Origin: Haliea alexandrii
Lineage (GTDB): Bacteria > Pseudomonadota > Gammaproteobacteria > Pseudomonadales > Halieaceae
Reading direction: 5' to 3'
Length of the DNA: 64,000 nt
Assembly: GCF_003719295.1 (NCBI RefSeq)
Contig: NZ_RFLW01000001.1
Coordinates: 1,692,955-1,756,954, forward strand
The translations under genes were made by a program, and so were the position numbers. The notes beneath the pieces are model-generated. The model saw only the letters and a program-made list of their open reading frames with translations, was not told the origin of the DNA and ran no database searches. Positions 18,292-26,277 of this stretch are shown piece after piece; position 1 is the first letter of the stretch, and each line of letters begins with the position of its first letter.

Positions 18292-19467
18292 ATGCTGCAA
18301 CGCGATTTTACGGATGAACAAAACATGTTCCGCGATGCCTACCGCAAGTTTCTCGCTGCGGAGATTGTGCCACATATGGAGGCCTGGCGAGAGGCGGGTA
18401 TTGTCGATCGCGCCGCTTTTCGCAAAGCGGGCGATCAGGGCTTCCTGATGGTGTGGCCGGAAGAGAAGTACGGCGGCATGGGAGACCCCGACTTCCGTTT
18501 TGAACAGATCATCATCGAAGAGACCGCCTACGCGCGTGCCGGCGACTGGTACAGCACTCTGCACAGCCGCTTGGTCGGGCCCTACTTCACGCGCTTTGGC
18601 AGCGAAGATCAATGCCAGCGCTTTTTGCCTCGCTGTGTCAGCGGCGAGTGCATACTCGCGATTGCCATGACCGAGCCCGATGCGGGTAGCGACCTCGCTG
18701 GCATGCGCGCTACCGCGGCAGAGCAGGGGGACCACTGGGTGTTGAATGGCTCCAAGACCTACATCTCAAACGGCATAAACGCTGATGTGGTGATTGTTGC
18801 GGCAAAAACCGATCCCGAGAATAACCCTCACCACATGACGCTGTTTCTCGTAGAACGCGGCATGGAGGGGTTCGAGCGTGGTCGCAACCTGAAGAAAATG
18901 GGGCTCAAGGCACAGGACACGGCGGAACTGTTCTTTAACGACGTCAAGGTGCCGAAAGCCAATGTGTTGGGCGAGCCGGGCAAAGGATTCATCTACCTGA
19001 TGGAAGGATTAGCCGAGGAGCGCCTGATCGGGGCCTGCGGCTATTTGTCAGCCGCCCAGCTCTCCTGGGATTTGACGGCAGAATTTGTGCGCGAACGCAA
19101 GGCGTTTGGCAAGCCGCTGGCGGCGTTCCAGAACACCCAGTTCAAGCTGGCGGAAATGCGCACAGAACTCGATATCGCGCAGATTTATGTCGACCAGTGC
19201 GTGCGCGCGTTCAATAATGGCGCCCTGACGGCTGTGGATGCCGCGAAGGCCAAGCTGGTCACCAGCGAGCTGCAAGTTGCCGCGGCTGATCTGGGTGTAC
19301 AGCTGCATGGCGGCGCCGGTTTCATGGATGAATACCCCATCAGCCGACAGTGCACGGATGCCAAGATCGCAACCATTTATGCGGGCAGCTCCGAGGTGAT
19401 GAAGATTATCATCAGCCGCGATTGCCTGTCGGACAACTACACGCCGTTCAACACACGGAATTTCTGA
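18292..19467 (+). CDS. acyl-CoA dehydrogenase
   Basis: This 391-residue FAD enzyme begins at the ATG at 18292 with AGAGG upstream. The FAD/substrate motif AMTEPDAGSDL is at about 125-136. In the C-terminal motif IYAGSSEVM the usual catalytic Glu of short- and medium-chain enzymes is replaced by Ala, while LAEERLIG (Glu243) is where long-chain and isovaleryl-CoA dehydrogenases carry their base. This suggests a long- or branched-chain substrate. It is the first gene of a six-gene operon with short gaps, divergent from the GGDEF gene. Confidence 0.92.
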   Translation: MLQRDFTDEQNMFRDAYRKFLAAEIVPHMEAWREAGIVDRAAFRKAGDQGFLMVWPEEKYGGMGDPDFRFEQIIIEETAYARAGDWYSTLHSRLVGPYFTRFGSEDQCQRFLPRCVSGECILAIAMTEPDAGSDLAGMRATAAEQGDHWVLNGSKTYISNGINADVVIVAAKTDPENNPHHMTLFLVERGMEGFERGRNLKKMGLKAQDTAELFFNDVKVPKANVLGEPGKGFIYLMEGLAEERLIGACGYLSAAQLSWDLTAEFVRERKAFGKPLAAFQNTQFKLAEMRTELDIAQIYVDQCVRAFNNGALTAVDAAKAKLVTSELQVAAADLGVQLHGGAGFMDEYPISRQCTDAKIATIYAGSSEVMKIIISRDCLSDNYTPFNTRNF

Positions 19468-19502
19468 CCACCGCAACCCAGTAGACGCAGCAGGAGAACA
19501 TC

Positions 19503-20276
19503 ATGGATCTGACAGGAAAAGTAGCCATCGTCACAGGCGGCGCGTCCGGTTTGGGCCGGGCCACCGTCGAGGCCTATGTCGCCAAGGGCGTCAAGGTCGC
19601 CATCTTCGACATGAACGAGGCCAACGCGCAGGACGTCATCAACAGCCTCGGCGCAGACAATGTCGCGTTTTGGAATGTCAATGTGGCCGATGAAGAGTCG
19701 GTGCGTGACGCCGTGGCAGGCGTGGTGGAAAAATTTGGCGCCCTGCATATCTGTAACAACTACGCCGGTATTGGCAGCGCCTGCAAGACCCTCGGCAAGA
19801 ATGGGCCGTTCCCGCTGGACCAGTTCCTGCCGGTGATTAACGTCAACCTGGTGGGCACCTTCAACGTGGCGCGCTACGCTGCCGAGCAGATGGCCAAGAA
19901 TGCGCCGGTGAATGGTGACGACGGGCGGGGCGTTATCATCAACACGGCGTCGATCGCGGCGATGGAAGGGCAGGTGGGCCAGCTGGCGTACAGCGCCAGT
20001 AAAGGGGGTATCGTTGGCATGACATTGCCGATGGCGCGCGATCTGGCCAGTTACGGTATTCGCGTCAACACGATTGTCCCGGGCCTCATACACACGCCGC
20101 TGTTCGAGAGTCTGCCGGAAGCCGCATACAACTCCTTGGCCAGCAGCGTCTGCTACCCGCGCCGACTGGGTCGCGCCGAGGAGATCGCCCATTTGTCCGT
20201 GTTCATTGCCGAGAACGATTATGTGAATGGCGAGTGTATCCGCCTGGACGGTGCCATTCGTATGCAGCCTCGCTAG
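19503..20276 (+). CDS. SDR dehydrogenase, 3-hydroxyacyl-CoA dehydrogenase type 2 (HSD10)-like
   Basis: This 257-residue short-chain dehydrogenase has the NAD motif TGGASGLG at 11-18 and catalytic Tyr163 and Lys167 (YSASK) after INTAS. The inserts GIGSACKTLGKNG and MEGQVGQLAYSASKGG closely follow mitochondrial HSD10, which oxidises 3-hydroxyacyl-CoAs including 2-methyl-3-hydroxybutyryl-CoA. An AGGAG site lies upstream. In this operon it would do the third step of branched acyl-CoA oxidation. Substrate length is not readable. Confidence 0.9.
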   Translation: MDLTGKVAIVTGGASGLGRATVEAYVAKGVKVAIFDMNEANAQDVINSLGADNVAFWNVNVADEESVRDAVAGVVEKFGALHICNNYAGIGSACKTLGKNGPFPLDQFLPVINVNLVGTFNVARYAAEQMAKNAPVNGDDGRGVIINTASIAAMEGQVGQLAYSASKGGIVGMTLPMARDLASYGIRVNTIVPGLIHTPLFESLPEAAYNSLASSVCYPRRLGRAEEIAHLSVFIAENDYVNGECIRLDGAIRMQPR

Positions 20277-20288
20277 GGAGATACCACC

Positions 20289-21422
20289 ATGGGACCTTTG
20301 AACGGTTTTACCGTAATCGAGTTGGCCGGCATAGGCCCGGCTCCCATGGGCGGCATGATGCTGGCCGACATGGGAGCCGAGGTGATCCGCATCGAGCGCG
20401 CCAATGCGGCGGACCTGAAGCAGCTGAAGGATGTCAGCGCGCGTGGCAAGAAGTCTGTTGTACTCAATCTCAAGCAGCCGGAGGGCGTTGAGACCCTGCT
20501 GCGCATGGTCGAGAATGCGGATGTGGTCATCGACCCGTATCGCCCGGGTGTTTGTGAGAAGCTGGGTATTGGCCCAGATGTCTGCCTTGCCCGCAACCCG
20601 CGACTGGTGTTCGCACGCATGACGGGTTGGGGGCAGGATGGCCCCCTGGCGCGCGCCGCTGGCCACGATATCAACTACATTTCACTGACCGGTGCACTGT
20701 TCGCAACCGGTCGGCGCAACGAGAAACCGGTGCCGCCATTGAACCTGGTGGGCGACATGGGCGGTGGCGGCATGTTGTTGGTCAACGGCGTGCTGGCCGC
20801 CCTGCTGGAGACTGCCAACTCCGGCAAAGGTCAAGTGATTGACGTCGCCATGGTCGATGGCGCCGCGCAGTTGATGTGGATGTTCCACGGCTTTGAGGCC
20901 GTTGGCGCCTGGGACGCCACACAGCGCGAGGCGAACTTGCTGGACGGTGCGGCACATTTCTATGACACCTACGAGTGTGCTGACGGCCGTTACATTTCTC
21001 TCGGTTCGATTGAGCCGCAGTTCTACGCGCTGTTGATGCAGCTGGCAGATTTGCCGGACGCTGAATTCGGCAATCAGCATGATGCGGCGCGCTGGCCGGA
21101 GATGACCGAGAAGCTGGCAGCGGTCATCAAACAGAAGACCCAGGCAGAGTGGTGTGAGCTGATGGAGGGTACCGATGTGTGTTTCGCCCCCGTACTCTCA
21201 TTTACGGAGGCGCCCGGTCACCCGGCCAATGTGGCGCGTAATACCTATGTCGAAGTCGATGGCGTGACCCAGCCGGCACCGGCGCCGCGCTTCAGTCGCA
21301 CCCCGTCGAGCGTTGCGCATGGTCCGCATGGGCTGGGTGAAGATACGGTCTCAACCTTGTCCGCTATGGGTTTTGCCGAAAGCGAAATTCAGGCGCTCCG
21401 CGAAGCGGGCACCATTGGCTAA
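20289..21422 (+). CDS. alpha-methylacyl-CoA racemase (CaiB/BaiF family)
   Basis: This 377-residue family III CoA-transferase homologue carries the racemase signature GHDINY with His126, and NLVGDMGGGG with Asp156. These positions match the His126/Asp156 acid-base pair of characterised alpha-methylacyl-CoA racemases, which supports racemisation of 2R/2S-methylacyl-CoA over CoA transfer. Such enzymes prepare methyl-branched isoprenoid, sterol side-chain or 2-methyl fatty acyl-CoAs for beta-oxidation. It follows the HSD10-like gene by 12 bases. Confidence 0.9.
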   Translation: MGPLNGFTVIELAGIGPAPMGGMMLADMGAEVIRIERANAADLKQLKDVSARGKKSVVLNLKQPEGVETLLRMVENADVVIDPYRPGVCEKLGIGPDVCLARNPRLVFARMTGWGQDGPLARAAGHDINYISLTGALFATGRRNEKPVPPLNLVGDMGGGGMLLVNGVLAALLETANSGKGQVIDVAMVDGAAQLMWMFHGFEAVGAWDATQREANLLDGAAHFYDTYECADGRYISLGSIEPQFYALLMQLADLPDAEFGNQHDAARWPEMTEKLAAVIKQKTQAEWCELMEGTDVCFAPVLSFTEAPGHPANVARNTYVEVDGVTQPAPAPRFSRTPSSVAHGPHGLGEDTVSTLSAMGFAESEIQALREAGTIG

Positions 21423-21448
21423 GTACGCAAGCAGCAAGGATGGACACT

Positions 21449-22231
21449 ATGGCAAATTACGACACGGTGACGGTGGAGCGTTTCGAACGGGTGGCCCTGG
21501 TCAGTTTCAATCGGCCAGATAGCCTGAACGCATTCAATGCGGCGCTGCGAGCCGACATATTGCAGGCCGTGGAGAAAGTGAATGCCGATCCTGATATTCG
21601 CGTGGCGGTTCTCACCGGAGCGGGGCGAGCGTTCTCGGCCGGCGCCGATCTCGCCGAAGTTACAGGTGCAGATTTTGACGTTGAGAGCCAGCTGAACCAG
21701 GAGTACAAGCCGGTCCTGATGGCAATCCATCAGGCCCCGATGCCCTGGGTTAGCGCTGTCAATGGCGCAGCAGCAGGTGTGGGCAGCGCCTTCGCCATGG
21801 GGTGTGATCTTACGGTCATGGCTGAGAATGCCTACCTTTATCAGGCGTTTGCGGCGATCAGCCTGGTGCCGGATGGCGGCGCCACCTGGCACCTGGCGCG
21901 TACCCTTGGGCGTAAACGCGCTTACGAGTTGATCGTGACCGGCGAGAAACTCCCGGCACAGCGCTGTCAGGAGCTCGGGCTGTGTAACCGTGTCGTGGCG
22001 GCAGACACCCTGGTTGCCGATGCTCTGGCCTGGGCACAGGAACTCGCAGCAAAGGCGCCGCTGGCGTTGCGCTATGCCAAGGAGTCGCTGAACTTCGCGC
22101 TGGAGCAAGAGCTTCCTGCCACGATTTCCGAAGAAGCCCGCCTGCAGAAGATCTGTATCGGCAGCGCCGATGCGACGGAAGGGGTGGAAGCATTTATTGG
22201 CAAGCGTGCCCCCGTCTGGCAGGGGAAGTAG
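21449..22231 (+). CDS. crotonase family enoyl-CoA hydratase/isomerase
   Basis: This protein of about 260 residues has the crotonase oxyanion-hole motif AGRAFSAGADLAE and NGAAAGVGSAFAMGCDL. The start at 21449 is chosen because AAGGA lies 8 bases upstream; the ATG at 21440 overlaps that site. The two glutamates of classic enoyl-CoA hydratase are not seen: the first position is Asp (GCDL) and the second falls in YQAFAAISLVPDGG without Glu. The VPDGG segment resembles PaaG-type isomerases, which use an Asp there. Hydratase or isomerase therefore remains open. Confidence 0.88.
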   Translation: MANYDTVTVERFERVALVSFNRPDSLNAFNAALRADILQAVEKVNADPDIRVAVLTGAGRAFSAGADLAEVTGADFDVESQLNQEYKPVLMAIHQAPMPWVSAVNGAAAGVGSAFAMGCDLTVMAENAYLYQAFAAISLVPDGGATWHLARTLGRKRAYELIVTGEKLPAQRCQELGLCNRVVAADTLVADALAWAQELAAKAPLALRYAKESLNFALEQELPATISEEARLQKICIGSADATEGVEAFIGKRAPVWQGK

Positions 22232-22281
22232 GCTGCGCCCACGACGCATTAGCGCTGGGTCTTGACCATGATAGACACCCC

Positions 22282-23856
22282 GTGAAGGATTCACTGCGAC
22301 CCGAGTTACAGGCCCTGCGCGAGCGTTTGCAGCGCACCGGGGACGAGTACCGCGACGAGGCCCGAAAGCGGCGCCACGCTGCGGGGTATCGCACGGCACG
22401 CGAGAACCTCGACCACCTGGTGGACGCGGGCAGCTTTCAGGAATACGGTCAGCTGGCTGTCGCCGCCCAGCGCACGCGCCGCGACTATGTTGAGCTGCAG
22501 AGCAGCACCGCGGGTGACGGCATCATTACCGGCACGGCAACAATCAACGCCGATCAGGTGGGTGCACAGGCCGCGCGTGCGGCGGTTGTGGTCAACGATT
22601 ATGCGGTCCTCGCCGGCACGCAGGGCTTTTTTCATCATCGCAAGCTGGACCGCCTGTGCGAACTGGCGGAGGAGCATGGGTTGCCGGTCATCATGTTCAC
22701 CGAGGGCGGCGGCGGCCGGCCGGGTGATACCGATGTGCTCACGCACATCGCTGGCCTGCACGTAGCGTCATTCAGTACCTGGGCACGTCTCGCAGGCAAG
22801 GTGCCGCGCATTGCCGTGAATAACGGTTACTGTTTCGCGGGCAATGCCGCGCTCTTTGGCTGTGCCGATTTCACCATTGCCACAAAGACATCGTGGATTG
22901 GTATGGCAGGGCCGGCCATGATTGAAGGGGGCGGCCTGGGCAAGGTCGCGGCCACGGACATCGGCCCGCTGGAAGAGCAGCTGAAGAATGGCGTTGTGGA
23001 CATTGCGGCACATGACGAAGCGCATGCCACGGCCCTGGCGCAGCAGTTACTGGGCTATTTCCAGGGGCCGCTGCAGGCCTGGTCATGCGCCGGGCAGGAG
23101 CCCTTGCGCGACGCCGTACCGGAGGACCGCCGTTGGGCCTATCCTGTGCGCACGGTGATTGAAACCCTGGCCGACACGGGTTCATTCCTGGAACTGCGCC
23201 GGGTGTATGGGCGCAGCATCATCACCGGCTTTATCCGCCTCGAAGGGCTGCCGGTTGCACTGATCGCCAACGACTGCCAGCAACTCGGCGGTGCCGTGGA
23301 CGCTGAGTCGGCGGAAAAAGCCGCGCGATTCCTCGGCCTGTGTGATGCCTTCGGATTGCCGGTGCTGTCGTTGACCGACACGCCGGGCTTTATGGTGGGG
23401 CCGGCGAGTGAGCGACAGGCGGCGGTGCGCCGCATGTCGTCCCTGTTTATCACGGGTGCCAGCCTGCAGGTACCGGTTGTGGCAATTTTTCTGCGCAAGG
23501 GCTACGGCTTGGGCGCCATGGCCATGACCGGCGGCAGTTTTGTCGCGCCTGTCTACGCCGCCGCCTGGCCCACCGGCGAGTTCGGCGGTATGGGGCTCGA
23601 GGGCGCGGTGCGCCTGGGTTTCCGCAAAGAGCTGGAGGCGGTGGACGATCCCACAGAACGCGAGCGCTTGTTTGATCAGCTGCTGGCGAAGATGTACGAA
23701 GCGGGCAAGGCGTCGGAAGCCGCTTCATTTCTCGAAATCGATGCCGTGATTGACCCCGCGGAGACGCGTGCGACGGTACTCCGGGCACTCTGTGCGGCGG
23801 GTGTCTGTCCTCCGTCAGCAGGCCCATCGGGTTCCAGCCCGCGCCATGGCGCCTGA
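22282..23856 (+). CDS. acyl-CoA carboxylase carboxyltransferase-type protein
   Basis: This 524-residue protein (GTG start) has the two crotonase-like halves of a biotin-dependent acyl-CoA carboxylase beta subunit: DGIITGTATIN and GFFHHRKLDRLCELAEEHGLPVIMF in the N-half, then LTDTPGFMVGPASERQAAVRR and LRKGYGLGAMAMTGG in the C-half. It would transfer CO2 from biotin to an acyl-CoA. No biotin carboxylase or biotin carrier gene lies beside it, so a partner must be elsewhere or the enzyme does something else. It belongs to the branched acyl-CoA operon. Confidence 0.87.
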   Translation: MKDSLRPELQALRERLQRTGDEYRDEARKRRHAAGYRTARENLDHLVDAGSFQEYGQLAVAAQRTRRDYVELQSSTAGDGIITGTATINADQVGAQAARAAVVVNDYAVLAGTQGFFHHRKLDRLCELAEEHGLPVIMFTEGGGGRPGDTDVLTHIAGLHVASFSTWARLAGKVPRIAVNNGYCFAGNAALFGCADFTIATKTSWIGMAGPAMIEGGGLGKVAATDIGPLEEQLKNGVVDIAAHDEAHATALAQQLLGYFQGPLQAWSCAGQEPLRDAVPEDRRWAYPVRTVIETLADTGSFLELRRVYGRSIITGFIRLEGLPVALIANDCQQLGGAVDAESAEKAARFLGLCDAFGLPVLSLTDTPGFMVGPASERQAAVRRMSSLFITGASLQVPVVAIFLRKGYGLGAMAMTGGSFVAPVYAAAWPTGEFGGMGLEGAVRLGFRKELEAVDDPTERERLFDQLLAKMYEAGKASEAASFLEIDAVIDPAETRATVLRALCAAGVCPPSAGPSGSSPRHGA

Positions 23857-23881
23857 TTACTCATTTTTAGGGAGAAAAAGC

Positions 23882-24649
23882 ATGCACAACCTGTTTGACG
23901 TCAGTGGAAAAGTGGCCGTGGTGACCGGCGGTTCGCGTGGTATCGGGGCGATGATTGCCGAAGGCTTTGTGGCCAACGGCGTCAAGACCTACATCACCGC
24001 ACGCAAGGTCGAGGAGCTGGAGGCGACGGCGGAGCGCCTGTCTGCCCTGGGGGAGTGCATTCCCATCGCTTCGGACCTCTCCACCCTGTCCGGCATCACC
24101 CAGTTCGCCGCGGCGGTACGTGAGCGGGAAAGCGCGGTGCATATTCTGGTCAATAATGCGGGCGCCACCTGGGGTGCGGACATTGACGACTTTCCCGAGA
24201 GTGGCTGGGACAAGGTCATGGACCTGAACGTCAAGTCGATTTTCTTTCTCACTCAGCAGTTGCTGCCGGCGCTCCGCGCTGCACGCCGCGACGACGATCC
24301 GGCCCGTGTGATCAATATCGGCTCGGTGAACGGCATTACCAACGCGCATGGCAACAACTACGGCTATAGCGCGAGTAAGGCTGCGGTACACCAGCTGACC
24401 CGTCAACTGGGTGCCGACATGGCAAAGGAGGGCATCAACGTCAACGCCATCGCGCCCGGATTATTCCCGAGCAAGATGACGGCGCACATGCTGGCGCATG
24501 AAGCGGAGTTGGTTAAAGGTTTCCCGATCCCCCGGCTGGGCTCGCCGGAAGACGCCGCGGGTACGGCCATATACCTCAGTGCCCGTGCCTCCGCCTGGGT
24601 GACCGGTCACGTGCTGGTACTCGATGGCGGATTGGTAGCGGAATCCTGA
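23882..24649 (+). CDS. SDR family oxidoreductase, RhlG-like
   Basis: This 255-residue short-chain dehydrogenase starts at the ATG at 23882 after AGGGAG. The NAD(P) motif TGGSRGIG is at 15-22, with Ser148, Tyr162 and Lys166 (YSASK) and NVNAIAPGLFPSKMT. The whole sequence follows the RhlG group (NADPH-dependent beta-ketoacyl reductases). It is the last gene of the acyl-CoA operon and is followed immediately by a strong hairpin. It may reduce a 3-oxoacyl intermediate; that is inference. Confidence 0.88.
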   Translation: MHNLFDVSGKVAVVTGGSRGIGAMIAEGFVANGVKTYITARKVEELEATAERLSALGECIPIASDLSTLSGITQFAAAVRERESAVHILVNNAGATWGADIDDFPESGWDKVMDLNVKSIFFLTQQLLPALRAARRDDDPARVINIGSVNGITNAHGNNYGYSASKAAVHQLTRQLGADMAKEGINVNAIAPGLFPSKMTAHMLAHEAELVKGFPIPRLGSPEDAAGTAIYLSARASAWVTGHVLVLDGGLVAES

Positions 24650-24652
24650 CAA

Positions 24653-24689
24653 CCCTGTCGCCGCTGGCCACGGGCCAGCGGCGACAGGG
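24653..24689. terminator. perfect 17-bp inverted repeat between convergent genes
   Basis: The arms at 24653-24669 and 24673-24689 are exact complements with a 3-base loop (ACG). It lies in the 48-base gap between the convergent RhlG-like and M17 peptidase genes and could stop transcription from both sides. No T-tract follows on either strand, so intrinsic termination would be non-canonical. Confidence 0.6.
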
Positions 24690-24697
24690 GGTGCCTG

Positions 24698-26254
24698 CTA
24701 CTCTGCCGGGGCTTTCGCGTAGAGCTTAACCCACTCGGTGAGCAGGCGAACACCGTAGCCTGTGGCGCCAGTCAGGGGCGGTTGGCTCGCGGCGTCGTAG
24801 CGTCCGTTACCCGCCATGTCGACATGCACCCAGGGGGTTTCGCCCGCAAACCGTTGCAGGAATACGGCGCCCGCCTGCGCTCCGGGGCTGCCGGTGTTGC
24901 GAATATCCGCCACCGTGCTGTCGATGATTTTCTCATAGGGCCCGAGGGGAAGCCGCCAGACGCGCTCGCGGGTCAGCTCGCCGGCTTCGGTAATGCTGGC
25001 AACCAGGTTGTCGTCGGTGCTGAACACAGCGGCGTAATCACTGCCCAGGGCGCGCACTTTCGAGCCGGTCAGGGTGGCGATATCGACAATGACTAGTGGC
25101 TCAAATTTCTCCCGCGCATACCAGATACCGTCTGCGAGTACGAGGCGTCCCTCGGCATCCGTATTGGCGATTTCAATAGTAATGCCGCTGGCGGAGGTCA
25201 CCACATCACCGGGCAACTGCGCGGTACCGGATACTGCATTCTGTGACAGGGGCATAACGCCGACAACGTGAATCGGCACACGCTGGCGCGCCAGTGCTTC
25301 GATAGTGCCGGCCACTGCCGCTGCACCGGCCTTGTCGCCGGTCATGGCGAGCAGGGAGTTGGCGTCCAGCTTCAGGTTGTAGCCGCCACTGTCGAAGGTG
25401 ATGCCTTTGCCGACCAGCGCGATGGGGGCTGCCTTGCTGCCGCGCCATTGGGCGATCAACAGGTGCGAGCCGTGTTGGCTGCCACGGCTGACACCATACA
25501 GGGCCTCCATACCTTCCTCGAGGATCTGCTTGGGTGTCAGCACGGTGATTTTGACGCCCAGGGGTTCCAGCCGTGACCTGACCTGTTCGGCAAATGCGGC
25601 CGGGTAGCCATCACTGCCGGGCAGGTTGGTCAGCTCGCGGGCGGTGAATACGCCCTCGGCGAGTGCGCGCAGTTCCGCGTAGCGCTCTTCGGCGGCATTC
25701 GGGGTGGCTGTCAGCCAGTAATACGTTTGCGCCGGGCGCGGCTCCGGTGCCGATTTATAGCGGTCGAAGCGGTAGTTTGCCAGATCCGCGCCGTGGGCCA
25801 GCGCTGCCACGGTACTGCTCTGGTCGCTACCCTGCGGTAACAGACTGGAATTCACCGCCACGGTGCTGGACGCTCGCGTTGACAATAGCGTGGCGAGTGC
25901 TGCGCCCACCGACTCCGCATCGGCGCGCGGCAGGCTCTGCCCAGCGCCAACGCCGAGTGCGACCAGCCGCTGCGACTCAAGCCCGCTGGGGGCCAGAATT
26001 TCAAACTGTTCACCCAGCGCACCGGTGAAAGCCTGTGCCTCCAGCGCGCGCTGGAATTGCGTTGCAGTCGCTGCGGGCCAGCCCTCGGGTGCGGCGATAG
26101 CACCATCGAATTCGGGCACGAGAACGACCATCGCTTCAACGGTTTCGGGTTGTGTTGTGCGGAACTCGTTTCGGGTGTCGAGATAGTCCGCAGAAGCCAC
26201 AGTCGCCAGGAGTGAAACACCCAGCAGGGCACAGATACGTAGGGTTGCTAGCAT
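24698..26254 (-). CDS. exported M17 family leucyl aminopeptidase
   Basis: This 518-residue protein begins with a signal peptide (MLATLRICALLGVSLLATVASA, cleavage after about residue 22). The M17 catalytic core is intact: VGKGITFDSGG (Lys283, Asp288), MTGDKAG (Asp307) and NTDAEGR (364-370), the dinuclear-metal ligands and catalytic residues. It removes N-terminal residues from peptides, here probably in the periplasm. A second M17 enzyme without a signal peptide (38850-40334) is the housekeeping PepA. The upstream rapA gene ends 23 bases before it on the same strand. Confidence 0.9.
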   Translation of the reverse strand: MLATLRICALLGVSLLATVASADYLDTRNEFRTTQPETVEAMVVLVPEFDGAIAAPEGWPAATATQFQRALEAQAFTGALGEQFEILAPSGLESQRLVALGVGAGQSLPRADAESVGAALATLLSTRASSTVAVNSSLLPQGSDQSSTVAALAHGADLANYRFDRYKSAPEPRPAQTYYWLTATPNAAEERYAELRALAEGVFTARELTNLPGSDGYPAAFAEQVRSRLEPLGVKITVLTPKQILEEGMEALYGVSRGSQHGSHLLIAQWRGSKAAPIALVGKGITFDSGGYNLKLDANSLLAMTGDKAGAAAVAGTIEALARQRVPIHVVGVMPLSQNAVSGTAQLPGDVVTSASGITIEIANTDAEGRLVLADGIWYAREKFEPLVIVDIATLTGSKVRALGSDYAAVFSTDDNLVASITEAGELTRERVWRLPLGPYEKIIDSTVADIRNTGSPGAQAGAVFLQRFAGETPWVHVDMAGNGRYDAASQPPLTGATGYGVRLLTEWVKLYAKAPAE

Positions 26255-26277
26255 GGAATGTAGAGGTCTCCCTGGTT

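Noticed and set aside
19437-20666. 409-codon open frame on the minus strand
   Set aside because: It lies opposite the HSD10-like and racemase genes and shows no domain.
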